Positions 34,553 through 46,107 of a stretch of DNA of 64,000 bases are shown in pieces (the stretch's first letter is position 1; every line of letters begins with the position of its first letter). Position numbers and translations under genes: made by a program. The notes beneath the pieces were generated by a model. That model saw only the letters and a program-made list of their open reading frames with translations. It did no database searches and had not been told where the DNA came from. The DNA comes from Megaleporinus macrocephalus (Eukaryota > Chordata > Actinopteri > Characiformes > Anostomidae). The DNA lies in the NCBI GenBank assembly GCA_021613375.1, contig CM038716.1, forward strand, positions 2,350,684-2,414,683, in the 5' to 3' direction.

Positions 34553-37500
34553 TGATCTCCATGTAATAGACTACTATATTTGCCATATTGCCCACTCTAT
34601 TCTTTAGTATGCTGGCACGTCCTAATATTAATTCCTACTATTGTATCATATCATTTTCTACTTTTACTCATTGTGACCTGTTTAGCCATCTCTACTAAAT
34701 AGAAAAAAAATATATATTATTAATGCAAGATCCACCTCAATTTGACCCTGCAGTCATTTCTTCCATAGTCTCTGTGTTTTTTACTTTCTCTACTTTCTAT
34801 ATCCTACAATAGTGTTGCATTAACTGTCATAGCATTACATTTAAAGGAGAAAATGAAAAACTGTGTTATTGTCAAAGCTGAACGAGGAGAGCTCGGTACA
34901 CATACCGTGAGTCGCAAACACTGTTGTCTCCTCCTTCAAATACAAATCCTGGATTTGCAAATGAGGTAAAATGGGCTGATTCCCCATTATTGCATAACGC
35001 TTGCATAATAGTATTGGCTCATTAATATTTACACCACCAAAGTTTGCATACAACAACAGAGCAAGAGAGAATAGTGGACTAGGTGGAGAAATGTACTGTT
35101 CCAGACTTTGAATGAGATGTTGAAACATTTCATACCGTTTCCAAGAAACGAAACTGTCAACAAGCATATTCACTGATGTTCATCTACTCACCAGATTCTT
35201 AATCTAATGCTCCAGTTCACTTTAAATGCTGCAGGTGCCCCATTATAACTGTGGTGGAACAGAAAACCTTCTAAACAAGCTGATAAATAGAAAACTACTG
35301 GATTCACTCCAGTTTTCAAAGGTTTCTCAAACCTTGGACAATAACAAACAGACATTCCTCAGAGTTTCACCTACTTAATTAGTATCACAGTCCCAATAGC
35401 AACCTGTAAGTAAGTAAGTAAGTTTACTTTGTGTTGTTTTCACTATTAGCTAGTAATGTAGCTACTGGGAAGCTCCATGTAACAAACGTATCCAATTGTA
35501 TTTTGATGCATTGCTTCTGTATAACCACCACAATGTCTCACTGAAAACCAGCAGATCATAATCATAATATGTATGAGCTCACCAAAAGATATGTGTATTT
35601 CATTCTTGGACCAAATTGATGTGTAGTACCACATCTGGACTTGTTTTTACTATCCAAAACCTCTGAAGCTCTACATGCCTATTAGGTTTTTATATTTGAA
35701 GCTGATACCAGTCAAATAGTGATAAATGGGAAGACAGATATAAAATTTTCTCTGGGGCCTGTTATGTCTTTTTATTTTCATGAAATAACTTAAGGAGGCT
35801 TTCTTAAGAAGTAAGCACTGTGAGCACTGAAACGATCTCTAGATCTCAAGAAAGTTCTCTAGAATTAAGCGTTTCACATCAAACCACATGTTTACATCTG
35901 GATGATTTAATTATACACTATATAATTTTTGTTCTGGTAACACTAATTTATACCTGGTTTGAAAAAAAAGTGAAGTGCTTTAGTAAAGAACTATAGTAAG
36001 ACGAGTAGCTAATAAGCTACACATGTAAAATCTCCACGATCCTCAAATATTGTGCACAGACTTTGCTCGAATGCATATGTTTGAAGAAGATAAGTGCATT
36101 TTGCGGTGCACTCAGCCCATGAACTGCACGTCTAGACTCTTACATAACACGCAGACAGAATACATCCCATTGGTGCGGGAAATTCGCGTAAAAGGCCTAA
36201 TATGTTGGGCTCTTAGTGTTCTGATTAAATATTAACAAATACTTGATTAAATATTTTGCATGCAACAAATATCAAGTGGGCTTTTGGTGCACTTCAGGGG
36301 AACTTTTTTACTGGATTATGTAGTCATGCTTTTCTGAAGGACCTTGGATTCATGTTTTCTTTAATAAACAACAACTCGCATGCTCCCTTCAAGGCCTGAA
36401 TAAGTTGTTGTCTTGTTCAAATTAAAACCCCAGACACAGAGTGAACAAGGCCACGTGCTGATTCTTACTGTGTTGTGAAAAGGTTAACTGGCTCATGGAT
36501 CTGACAGTGGCATTGAATGAGGGGGAGTGGGGGAGGCTTAGTCAAAACCAACACTGACAGATGGGTCCACCGAATGCCAGTAGGCAACAAACCCCTTTCA
36601 CGTGTCACGACGCACAAGTTCCACGGCTTGCTTCTCTGTTCCTCCTTGTGATATCACCTTCGGACCAAATTATCGTCCGTGTCGAGACCCTTTCGAGGAT
36701 GTTGCCACATCTGTATTGCCTAACCATCTCAAAACGTCCTCTATAAGTCATATGCAATACTCAAAAGAGTTTCATAAACGCAATGGTGTCTTATGTTATG
36801 AGCCACAGCAGCGCACCCGGGAGATGATATCACTTTTATAAATACTTTATGGAAGCCATATAGACTGTAAATGATTTATCCAAAGCAATAGAACCCCCGT
36901 GATAACGCTGAGCTGCCAAGAGGCGCCCCAGAAAAATTGTCGTCAGGCATGTTAGCCCATGAATCGATATCCTGAGGTCAATAAGTGGAGGACACACACT
37001 CACCCTTGGAATGTGTTGCATGGTGTGATCTTAGAGGCTCCAGAGGTTTCATGCATCAGCATCAACTCCTAACTGACTCTTTATAGCCTTGTACGACAAT
37101 AAAGAACAATAAAGAAGGGATTGGTCTGAATTTTAATGTTATGATGTATTTTATACAGTTCATGTCCCCACAACATAGGAGTTTATTGGGCGGCTAAAAC
37201 ACCTTAGGCATGAGATTTTGTATATTGGGAATATATGTACTGTAAAATCGGGGCCAGTGCTATAGTCTGTAAAAAGTAGTTATGGGCACTTTGATAAATG
37301 CATGGTTGTGAACTGTACTGGAAAAGCTAATTAACTAATCAGGCCTGGGCTTCCTTTTCTTTGTTATATGGCAAATTAGCAGAAGTGTAGCCGTACAACA
37401 TATTGTAGTGAACTGTATCATATCCTAATGCATTTGTTACAGTTTCCATTCTTTTTGGGAGACTTGATTTCAGTCTTTCAAAGAAATATTTTCAAAGGGA

Positions 37501-37716
37501 TATTTTCCTTCATATTCCTTACAACCTTAGGCTGCGTTCAGACAGCAGAGCATACTGCACAACAAATCTGCGTATGCGTTTCACTGAATCCGCACGGGAG
37601 AAGTTTGGCAAAGTGGAGAAAGAGTGAAGCGGATCTTTGTGGGCAGCGTGTTTGGGCAAGAAATTTAATGGCACGTCACAAAATTGGTATTCTGTTGTAA
37701 AACATGATGGCGTTTT
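34553..37716. other. unassigned non-coding sequence
   Basis: About 3.2 kb. A 110-codon minus-strand frame at 34841-35173 is not recognised. (GTAA)n is present at 35406-35421. The segment 36440-37030 is of mixed composition and is listed separately. Confidence 0.4.
36440..37030. promoter_or_regulatory. candidate conserved non-coding element
   Basis: Non-repetitive, CpG-containing, with short open frames on both strands that match no known protein. It includes a CACGTG E-box near 36453 and TTTCACGTGTCACGACGC near 36596. Regulatory role is inferred only from composition. Confidence 0.2.
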
Positions 37717-37910
37717 CAGTGGTCCCAACCTTGTTCCTAAAGGACTCCCTGCCCTGCATATTTCTGTGCCTGCTCTGCTCCCAGCACACCTAATTCAACT
37801 AATCAGTTAATTAACGAACACTTTCTGAGTACTCGTGGTTGTGTCAGAGCAGGAAAACATGAAATTGCGCAGGGCTGGGAGTCCTCCACGAGCAGCGCTG
37901 GGAACCATTG
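37717..37910. mobile_element. 194-bp hAT-like miniature element
   Basis: Terminal inverted repeats of about 32 bp: left CAGTGGTCCCAACCTTGTTC then CTAAAGGACTCC, right GGAGTCCTCCACGAGCAGCG then CTGGGAACCATTG. The interior has the familiar CACCTAATTCAACTAATCAG. CAGTGGT...CCATTG ends and size fit non-autonomous hAT elements. An 8 bp target duplication is not clear (only TTTT is shared at both sides). Confidence 0.75.
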
Positions 37911-38651
37911 TTTTAGGAAGATTATGCCCTACCACTGTAATGCTTCAGAATAGTCATTGCTGTCTGTTTCCTTTGCTTAACAACAGATTTCTGACAACTC
38001 TGCGCCCTTTCAGACGCATAGCACTGAGCTGTTGTATCACAGTGGACAGAAGCAGATCAGATCTGAAGCAAGATCGGAGCTTGATTTTGTCCTTTATATG
38101 AAAGCTTTAAATGATACTGTACTGGTAATGTAATGAGAGTTGGGGGGTCTAATAACTGTAGTTTTGACTGGATGGCTGGTGTCTGACACAAGTACTGAGT
38201 GTATTAAATGTGCTCCTTTCTTTTTATTTAATCATCCCTTGTTGCTTTGTTATAAAATAAAGCACAGCATTTGTTTAATGCAGGAGTAATCAGCTCCTGG
38301 GGAGAACCCTAGGAGGACCAGTGTCCATCACTTTACAGGCTCCAATACACTCACTACACCTAGAAACTAACAGTTTAATCAGATGAAGATGAACAAAGAA
38401 ATAACCAAGCACTGCTAGAACCCAGTGCTCCAGGTTTAGTGTTAGATACAGCATATCGGCATTGAAGGGTTGCAGTATCATATATCAATGAGAGAAATAG
38501 AAAGAATATAACCCAGGCCTGAAGTAAAGTCATAGTGTTAGTTGTGTAGTTCTTCCTGTGGAGCATGGCAACCTCATTTGTATGATTAAGTAAAGTGCTT
38601 TAATTAAACATAAGCCATTTTAAATGGGTATCGGAAAAAATTATAATGCCA

Positions 38652-38723
<72 letters not shown>

Positions 38724-39654
38724 ATTGAGATCACTGTATTGCTGTGTAGCATTGAACTGAATTATGGGAACTGGCATGCCCTGTTAACATTATCAAACAA
38801 TAGCACACATTAAAAACCAAACTTTCTTAGTGGGCATTATAGTGGCCAGATTGATATAGAAAGTTTTTGTTGTATCATTGTTCTGGCAATCATCTGCTAA
38901 AACAGCACTTTATAAATAGATCAGTTTAAATGTCAGTCAAATGCTATGCTGAGCAACCAAAACTGTGAGATGCTTTGATGATAGTCGGAAGTCTGGCTTG
39001 TGCTATTACAGTAAAGGTATCCAAGCAACGCTGCCATGTGTTCGGATTTTTGTTCTGTATGGACTCAGGCAACACAAAATCAATTTGTGAATTTCAAGCA
39101 CTGTTTTACTCGTCCAGTAGGTGGTTATGATTGGCACCACAGTCAAAAGACATTCGTAGAGGAAAGTCAATGGAAAACCCAGCCCAGAGCAACTGACGGA
39201 ATGGCTCACGATTGTGCTCGTATTACTGTAGGGTGGTGGAAGATGTGCCTCTATAGATTTGAGATTTTAAAGAGAGAAACCATGGAAACTGCATGGAGCT
39301 CAACCATTTGTAGGCCGGTTCCCCAGGCAAAATTCTAGGTTCCAGTTTTCAGCGTGGAAACACACATCAAAGCAAACTGATTGAGCTGAGAATGGACACA
39401 TGATGCTTTTAAACAAACCTTTCTAATTACCACTTCACAGCCCATCAAGAACTGTTTATAAACAAACACAAAAACAGGTGGTAGCACAAATTACTGAATT
39501 CTTTCCTCCACTTCACTGCTAGGTAGGAAACGTCATTTTTGGCCTTTTTCCAGCATGGTGTAGCACAAATTAAACCAAACTCAGCTGCATATGTGTGGAC
39601 ATACCATGGGCATTGATATAAAGTCATAACTGCCACAAGGTTCTAGATGCCCAG
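37911..39654. other. unassigned non-coding sequence
   Basis: Includes a long (TA)n run (listed separately) and a 100-codon plus-strand open frame at 39036-39338 that I do not recognise. Around 38283-38445 a hAT-like block may lie (CTCCTGGGGAGAACCCTAGG...CCCAGTGCTCCAGG), too eroded to delimit. Confidence 0.4.
38658..38716. repeat. (TA)n microsatellite
   Basis: About 29 uninterrupted TA units. Confidence 0.95.
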
Positions 39655-39747
39655 AAGGTCTGGCTCTCCTAATTATTAAGTTTAAGTATTTTAGCCACAG
39701 CCATTGTTAACAGGTATATAAAATATTAAGCACAGCCATGCAATCTT

Positions 39748-39752
39748 CACAG
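39748..39752. repeat. target-site duplication, left
   Basis: CACAG, paired with CATAG at 40114-40118. The uninterrupted Tc1 sequence has CATAG at this point, so the left copy carries one substitution. Confidence 0.7.
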
Positions 39753-40113
39753 TGTCACGCCTGCCCGTCCATGTGTCTCTGTTTACGTCCTGTCCGTGTG
39801 GTTCTGTTTTGTCACGTGCTTCTGTGTCTCCGCCCTTGCCCCGCCTCGCACACCTGTTCACCACTGATGTTTAGTCTCGTCACCTGTTCCCTCTTGTTAG
39901 TCCGTGTATATATACCCTGTGTTTGCAGTTTGTCTTTGTTGGTCATTGTCTTGATAGGTGTCTTGATGTGTCTAGGTTATGTTGTGGTATGTCGTGTCAT
40001 GCTTTGTGTTTTGGTTACCAGTCTGTTTGCCTTTAGTTTATTTTTGTTTTATTAAAGATACTTCTTACTTAAAAAGCTTGCGCCTGTGTCCGATCCAGCT
40101 TCCGACCATGACA
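39753..40113 (+). mobile_element. solo LTR of a retrotransposon
   Basis: Starts TGTCACGCCTGCCC and ends CCGACCATGACA, giving 5 bp perfectly inverted ends (TGTCA / TGACA) within the canonical TG...CA. A TATA-type promoter motif (TATATATA) is at 39907-39914 and an ATTAAA polyadenylation-type signal at 40051. A 5 bp target duplication flanks it. No gag or pol sequence is adjacent, so the internal part was lost by recombination between LTRs. The 5 bp duplication fits Ty3/Gypsy-type or endogenous-retrovirus-type integration; which of these cannot be decided from the LTR alone. The 105-codon open frame at 39738-40055 is LTR sequence, not a gene. Confidence 0.85.
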
Positions 40114-40118
40114 CATAG
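40114..40118. repeat. target-site duplication, right
   Basis: CATAG, the unmutated right-hand copy of the duplicated target in the Tc1 leader. Confidence 0.7.
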
Positions 40119-40566
40119 ACAAACATTTGTGACTTTTCTCCCCACTAGATGAAAGCATCCAAGAGCAACAGATAAGCCACAAAGCAGAAGACCACGTAAA
40201 CTCACATAGTGGTCTCACCAATTACTAAAGCATGTAGCATGTAAAAGCAGCTGGCTAGACTGAATTTCTGAAAAAGAACTATAAGAGCTTTATGAAATTG
40301 GTTTCCATGGTCAAGCAGCTACACATACGCCTAAGATCAATATGTGCATTGCCAAGCGCTGGCTGGAGTGGTGTAAAACACACCACTACTGGAATCTGGA
40401 ACAGTGAAAATGTGTTCTCTGAAATGATTCATCATGTTTCATGAACAAATCTGTGTTTGGCAGATGTCAGAAGAACAATATCTACCAGAGTGCACAGTTT
40501 GGTCAGTTTGGTGGAGAAGGGACAGTTCTGAAGCTGGTTTTCAGGGTTTGAACTTGGCCATCTAAT

Positions 40567-41147
40567 GTGTGCTCACACTAGGCCTGAATGTCTTGTACTG
40601 TGTTTAAGCATGATTGCTCCCTCCCCCGCTGGCCTGCGCTCACATTGTGCTGAATTTTCCAAGCCCGAGCACACTTATCCTAATAGCTGCAATCTAGATT
40701 TGTACTAGATTTGTAAATTGTAAGAGGCTGAAGAATGTGAATACTAAAATTGATGCGCCTACACCGCTGGTGAGGTGACAATCAGTCACAGTGCGTGACC
40801 ACGCGCCCACTCTTTTGCGCTGCTGATCTATTTCTTTAGAACCAAAAACCTTCTGATATATCCAAAGCTCTGATGCTCTGATTGCACGCAAGGCTAAAGT
40901 TGGCTTCCTACTGAATTCTGTTGAAATTCTCATGTTCAACCTTAAATGGTGCAGCAATTACTTTCTCACACCATAGACTGGACAGAAGCAGTATTTACAT
41001 GTTCTAGCTCTATGCTTGGGCCTTGAGTTAGTGATCATTCTAGATGCATACAGTGCAGGCAAGGGGTGATCGCATTAGTCAAACGAACTGGACTTTGGGG
41101 GTCAAACATGCTTGGACACAATTTGACTTGCCTAGTGTGTGTGCACC
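40567..41147. mobile_element. non-autonomous inverted-repeat element, about 580 bp
   Basis: Left end GTGTGCTCACACTAGGC (40567-40583) and right end GCCTAGTGTGTGTGCAC (41130-41146) are inverted copies with few mismatches. The interior repeats related wording (GGCCTGCGCTCACATTGTGC). It begins right where Tc1 copy 3 is cut off. No coding sequence. Superfamily uncertain. Confidence 0.5.
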
Positions 41148-41229
41148 CTTAGTTTCAGTAAAGGGTAATGTTAATGTTACAGTGTATAAAGATGATCTCC
41201 ATAAACACAGGGTTTGAGGGGCTGGTGTG

Positions 41230-41425
41230 TAGACAATGTATGTTGTTGCTGTGTAAAGAAAACTATGTCTCAATTTCTGTTGATTTAAATTTTTTCTACA
41301 TTTTCTAAACACGACAGCTACTTTTCATATCCTGTGAAAGTTTAATGAGTGAACTAATACAAATGTTCCACAACCATTTGTAATAAAAGTAAAGTTACTA
41401 TTTTGGACATACTTGTTTTTCTTTA
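41230..41425 (-). repeat. dispersed repeat family P, copy 2
   Basis: Reverse orientation relative to 14340. Shared wording: TTCTGTTGATTTAAATTTTT, ACAAATGTTCCACAACC and GTAAAGTTACTATTTTGGAC. Confidence 0.5.
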
Positions 41426-42445
41426 AACAGCAATGATAAGATTGTGATATACATCACCTGAAATTCTTTTAAAATTAAAACAAAATGGTCTGGATATAAT
41501 AACCATGCAGTTAAATATACAATAATATATTTTTATGATATGTATACTGCAAAGACCAATCTAGCTATAATAATAAGCAAATCAAATATTGTGCAGACAT
41601 ATTCAATGCCCAACATAGCTGCATAAACATGCAGCTGCTGCACGTGAGCCGTGCAAACACCCAGTCCGGCAGCGTCAACCGTGCAGCTACAGTGCAGGAG
41701 CAACCATGCATCATAGTCCTAGCAATCCCCCTGGTGAGAGGGCTCTCATCATCAGGATATTAGTTTGCTCATTTCTGAATCATGCATACATGTATGTGCT
41801 CACTCGCTCGCTCTTACACGCTCTCACGCTCTCTTGCTCTCTGTCTCATGCTCCTGTGGGCCAGTGGTGTAATGGCCAAAATTAGGTCCACGCCGGGCAG
41901 TGAGTGTGGCTCCATCTTCCAGTCCACAGAGTCCATCATTCATCATCTCTTATCTCTAGAGAGTCAACCAGCAAACTAAACAGAGCAAACCAACATCTGT
42001 CTGCGAAATTTCTTTTATCATCACTCTTCACTGGCAGCCTTCCACTACAGGGAGTATGTTATAGTCTGTTATCAGTGTGGGCCATTGGAAAGACTGGACC
42101 ATTACTGGGACACATGTCGCAGCGATATTATCCAGAGATCACCACGGATTGTGATTGGTCTCAGGAGGGAACTGTATTTTCTCCCCAGCTATAATTTCAA
42201 TAATTTCCCCATGCAAAATTCTGTCCCGCTGAGTAAGTGCATGGTGTGAGATGTGTATAATGTTAATGCTTTCACTACTTGGAGGTATATGGCTGTTTCT
42301 TTTATTATATATTTTAGTTTTTCAGAGGTTCAAGAACGGCCAGCAAAACCGTCATAAGACCTTCAAGAATACCTTTGAACTTACACGCTATTCAGTTTGT
42401 CATGACATCAAACATGCATGGTAACATTACTCGGCACGTTGGTGT
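41426..42445. other. unassigned non-coding sequence with CT-rich tract
   Basis: A pyrimidine-rich stretch (CTCGCTCGCTC, CACGCTCTCACGCTCTCTTG) lies at about 41800-41850. GGGCCAGTGGTGTAATGGC follows at about 41859; it looks faintly tRNA-like, but no full tRNA or SINE could be built. Confidence 0.4.
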
Positions 42446-42700
42446 GGTGGTTAGCACGGTCGCCTCACAGCAAGACGATTGGATTGCTTGAGTGGGTTTC
42501 CTCTCACATGTCCAAAGACATGCATAACAGGTTAATTGGTCACTCTAAATTGCCTGTAGGTGTGAGTAAGTGAGTGAGTGTTGGCCATGCGATGGACTGG
42601 CGAACTGTCCATGGTGTACCCCGCCTTCGCCCGATGGCGCTGGGATTGGCTTCAGCCCCCCCATGACCACGACTAGTGGGATTAAGTGGCGGATAACGGA
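42446..42700 (+). mobile_element. SINE-like dispersed repeat, copy 2
   Basis: Head GGTGTGGTGGTTAGCACGGT then CGCCTCACAGCAAGA resembles a tRNA-derived A-box region. The part that would hold the B box (GGTTCGAATCC type) is deleted, and the sequence runs on into GTGGGTTTCC, CCAAAGACATGCATAACAGG then TTAATTGGTCACTCTAAATT, GCGATGGACTGGCGAACTGT, GGTGTACCCCGCCTTCGCCC and GATAACGGATGG. Inverted counterpart at 25385-25622. Confidence 0.7.
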
Positions 42701-43823
42701 TGGTAACATTATTGTGGTCACGTTTAAAATACAGTTATTGCATTGTAGTCTTACAACTTTCAGCTTCTTTTACAAGATCACGATCTGTCACACCAAATAA
42801 CCATAGATACCAAATAATCATAATTAGAAGAAGAATTTTACCAATTTTACAAATTTTGCATAATTTTACCAATACATGTATGTCAGTATTCACAAATAGT
42901 GCATAAACTATGAAACTATCGTAAATATACATTAGAATACTGTTGCTAAACTAACACATCAATCCAGTAATGTTAAGAGTTAGTCTTTAAGTTGTGATGT
43001 TTACTAATTAATCTACTGTAAAACTGCCTTGTACACAGTGAACGAGTACACATTTTACATAAACAGCTCTCTGTCACAGACTTCTGTCTCTGAGTAGGCT
43101 AAAGCTAACCTAATATGAGAAAATCTTTTAGATTTAGCAGAAATGTGCTTTATTGTAGCAGTGGATAAATAAATGGTACTGATAAAATACAGACTTCCGT
43201 ATTAACCACACTTACATATTGTACAAGATTATAATTATATACCTTATTTATTATTTCACAAGTATATAGTGGTGTCTGCAGTGAGGGGAACCACAGGATG
43301 CCATTATTTTTGCTCTTTTTTAAACAAAGTTAAAAAAAGGCCCTGACAAACAGTCATAATAGTGAGGAAGGTCACGACTATCCATCCAAGTATTCTCTTC
43401 CCGCATACACATAAACACATCTTAGACCGACAATGACAACATAACCAACAGCAGCAACAGAGATTGTATACAACACCCCTAAAGGCCCTTCTGAAACACA
43501 GAGAAAGTTTTAGACGTCACAAAACCCCCATTAAGGGTCAGTCCTTCCGGCAGCCCACCCAAATCTGAACAAAGTCTCTGTAGTATTACTAAAGACAGTA
43601 TTACTAAAAAATGTTTTATATAATTTTGTAGAATTTGCACAGCTCACAGCAGTGATATCTGGCAGAGCCTTAACTCCAGTCAGTAAAAAGGCCAGTAATT
43701 ATAAACAAGTCCTTTTGAAATTGAGCTATTTTTCAAAATACTCAAACACTTTGCTATCTCACAAACACTATACAACTCACATCACATCATACAGGATTGA
43801 ATGAGATTCATTCTTTTCTCCAA

Positions 43824-43825
<2 letters not shown>
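42701..43825. other. unassigned non-coding sequence
   Basis: AT-rich. Nothing recognised apart from the microsatellite that follows. Confidence 0.45.

Positions 43826-43903
<78 letters not shown>
43826..43903. repeat. (TA)n microsatellite
   Basis: About 39 uninterrupted TA units. Confidence 0.95.
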
Positions 43904-43906
<3 letters not shown>

Positions 43907-44207
43907 GGCAAGCTTTTAAGCGGATATTAGCCTGACAGCAATACCTGATATTGAATCAATCTTTGGATCAATACCTTTTTTTAAATGCACACGTTCTACA
44001 TTCTTCCTGTGCATTATACTTTTCCCAGAGGTCCACTTATAACCTTTTTGTGGCTTCATGTGCCAAAAACAAAAAAAGATATATAGATATGTGTAAAGTC
44101 AATGGAATTTATTACATCACAAAACAGTTTGTGAGCCGTATAGACAGGGGAGTGAACAGAACCTTTAACAATGTTTACATACTATGGCAATTTATTGCAT
44201 ACAAATG
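43904..44207. other. unassigned non-coding sequence
   Basis: No coding signal or repeat ends seen. Confidence 0.4.
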
Positions 44208-44247
44208 TTTTTTTTATTATTATTATTATTATTTATTATTATTATTG
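44208..44247. repeat. (ATT)n microsatellite
   Basis: T run followed by about ten ATT units with one irregularity. Confidence 0.9.
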
Positions 44248-44464
44248 TATCACTGTGTCATCCAGATGTACCAGCATTAAGATATGATGGAACTGTTTCA
44301 GCTCACTCCCACTTTCCACAAAGACTCAGTCAGAGACTGCCTCAATCAGAGACTGCTTCTACCTGTACAGTTTCTAAAGCTTATACCATCTAGTCCTCAC
44401 ACAGAGATTCTCTTATTCTATTTTCTATCTTCTATTTTTGAGTGTAGCTTAATAAAGTGTAAAT

Positions 44465-44697
44465 ACTGTTTGACCAGAGGAGGATGGGTCTCCCATTGAG
44501 AGTTCTGGTTCCTCCCAAGGTTTCTTCCTCCAATTTTGAGGGAGTTTTCCTCGCCACCGTCGCCTCTGGCTTGCTCACAGGGGGATACATGCTGTGACTT
44601 TATGTTTTCATGCTTTCAAGCTTCTGTAAAGCTGCTTTGTGACAACATCGTTGTAAAAAGAGCTATAAAAATAAACTTGACTTGAAACTTGATGTTT
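44465..44697 (+). repeat. dispersed retroposon 3'-end repeat
   Basis: CAGAGGAGGATGGGTCTCCC, GTTCTGGTTCCTCCCAAGGT then TTCTTCCTCC, CTCGCCACCGTCGCCTCTGG then CTTGCTCAC, GTAAAGCTGCTTTGTGACAA, and a tail of AAATAAACTTGACTTGAA. This is a very common fish repeat with a TTGACTTGA-type tail, which suggests it is the 3' end of a retroposon family. Its tail also appears, inverted, at 25007-25040. Confidence 0.7.
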
Positions 44698-45284
44698 ACA
44701 AAAATAATCTATATTTAAGAATAAGAACAATCTAGCATTTAATAAAAACTAAATTAATAAAATAAGGCAGCTGATCTGGCATCCAATCAACTATTATGCA
44801 GTTTTTGTTGTTGCCATGTATTTGGCTGCTGTTGTTTACAGGCTGTTTACAGATAACTGGTGTGAATCTTTTATGATTATTTCCTACAAAATACGCAGCA
44901 GGTCTTTTTTGGCAAGAGCATCAGCACTTTTTTTCTTCTGACTTAACACTTGACTGCTAAGTGCAGTGTGCCAGTCTGTCAGTTCATAAAATTTGCATTA
45001 TTAAGCTATTTTTTCTACTTAAAACGTGTTAAGATAATGTTGATTGAGATATATAATTACAATAACAGCGCTTTTGGTTTGATAATCTATTTTATCTATT
45101 CCAAATTGTGGTTACTTGTAACTGTGATAAATAGTTTGTCTTCACTTTATAAGGACTAAACAAGTAAAAATTCTTGTGTACATGTAAATCCTTATGGAAC
45201 CAACATATTTGTAGGAAACATGACAATATATATGAATATATGCATATATACAATACTGGGCAAGAAAAAAGAGGACAATGGCTT
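44698..45284. other. unassigned non-coding sequence
   Basis: AT-rich sequence. No features beyond short TA/AT runs near 45225-45250. Confidence 0.45.
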
Positions 45285-45430
45285 TTACTAACCTGGTCCA
45301 AGTCAACATTTAAACCCTGTAGAGAACATTTTGTCTCATGTTAAACACAAACTGGCTTTGTTTTTCAGCTGTTTGAAGCCATCAATGCTGCATGGAACAA
45401 TACTGACTCTTCTTTATACAGAAGACTATT
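45285..45430 (+). pseudogene. Tc1-like transposase C-terminal fragment
   Basis: In one frame the sequence reads SQHLNPVENILSHVKHKLAL, matching the Tc1 block SPDLNPxEN...LxHxLKxxL, which contains the third catalytic acidic residue (E retained, preceding D changed to H). After a frame change one reads LFEAINAAWNNTDSSLYRRL and FASL, similar to the transposase C-terminus. Only about 50 residues survive. A different family from the copies at 11233, 22057 and 39655. Confidence 0.6.
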
Positions 45431-45491
45431 TGCAAGTTTACTTCATGTGTTATATATCTTATAATATTTAATCTTTATATATGTATATATA

Positions 45492-45520
45492 CACTACCGC
45501 TCAAAAGTTTAGGATTACTT
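45492..45520 (+). mobile_element. isolated Tc1-type terminal repeat
   Basis: CACTACCGCTCAAAAGTTTA then GGATTACTT is closely related to the terminal repeats of the element at 60620-61340 (CACTACTGTTCAAA type). No partner end is visible within 1 kb. Confidence 0.6.
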
Positions 45521-45859
45521 TACTTTTTCATGCAATTTTCATGTAATTTATGCAATTTTCATGCAATTCACAACAATATTGTCAATTTCACAATTGATTT
45601 AAGTGTATCAGATGATTTTTAAAGAATAAAAATGTTTGTATAAAAGCCTATTTTTGTATAGAGGCTTATTTTGCATATAGTCCTATTATCAGCAATTCTC
45701 AGTCCTCTGTCTAAATCTCCTGGTACGGCCGCCAATCCAAGTTAAGGATGTTATTGGACTAATTGGTTGTTAGGACACTCTTGCTCAATTGTAATGCACA
45801 GCTGAAAAAACATTCTACTAATAAGTGAGTATAAACACAACATTCTAGGGTAGTTCAAA

Positions 45860-45929
<70 letters not shown>
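45860..45929. repeat. (ATCT)n microsatellite
   Basis: About 17 perfect tetranucleotide units. Confidence 0.95.
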
Positions 45930-45946
45930 CTACTACTACTACTACT
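45929..45946. repeat. (CTA)n microsatellite
   Basis: Six CTA units directly following the (ATCT)n run. Confidence 0.9.
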
Positions 45947-45950
45947 TTCA

Positions 45951-46107
45951 CAATAAAATATTTATCCTACTTTGATTTGTATTTATGCTTATTTAGGTCT
46001 GCTCTGATCATATCTGGTGCTCTTAATGGTGACAATACACTTATTGCTAAGATAACGACTTTCAAACAGTCAGCTCAAGTGCCTAAGACTTTTGCACAGT
46101 AATGTAT
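45951..46107 (-). mobile_element. truncated Tc1-type miniature element
   Basis: Reverse-complement match to the left half of 59414-59868: ACTTTGATTTGTATTTATGC, GATCATATCTGGTGCTCTTA then ATGGTGACAATACACTTATT, ending with the terminal repeat AGTGCCTAAGACTTTTGCAC then AGTAATGTA. The other half is missing where the microsatellites begin. Confidence 0.65.

Larger units (their letters stand above)
39655..40560 (+). pseudogene. Tc1/mariner remnant, copy 3, interrupted by a solo LTR
   Basis: Leader sequence at 39660-39752 (GGTCTGGCTCTCCTAATTAT, TTAGCCACAGCC, AGCACAGCCATGCAATCTTC) continues after a 361 bp LTR insertion at 40114 (CATAGACAAACATTTG). Transposase parts follow: CTTTATGAAATTGGTTTCCA then TGGTCAAGCAGC, and GCGCTGGCTGGAGTGGTGTA. 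The first catalytic block, normally WSDESRF, is frameshifted near 40420-40435. The copy ends after TTTCAGGGTTTGAACTTGG at about 40560, so the 3' half is missing. Same family as copies at 11233 and 22057. Confidence 0.85.

Noticed and set aside
34841..35173. 110-codon minus-strand frame as a gene
   Set aside because: No recognisable motif, and no supporting start context, splice sites or neighbours.
39738..40055. 105-codon cysteine- and leucine-rich frame as a membrane protein
   Set aside because: It lies almost entirely inside the solo LTR.
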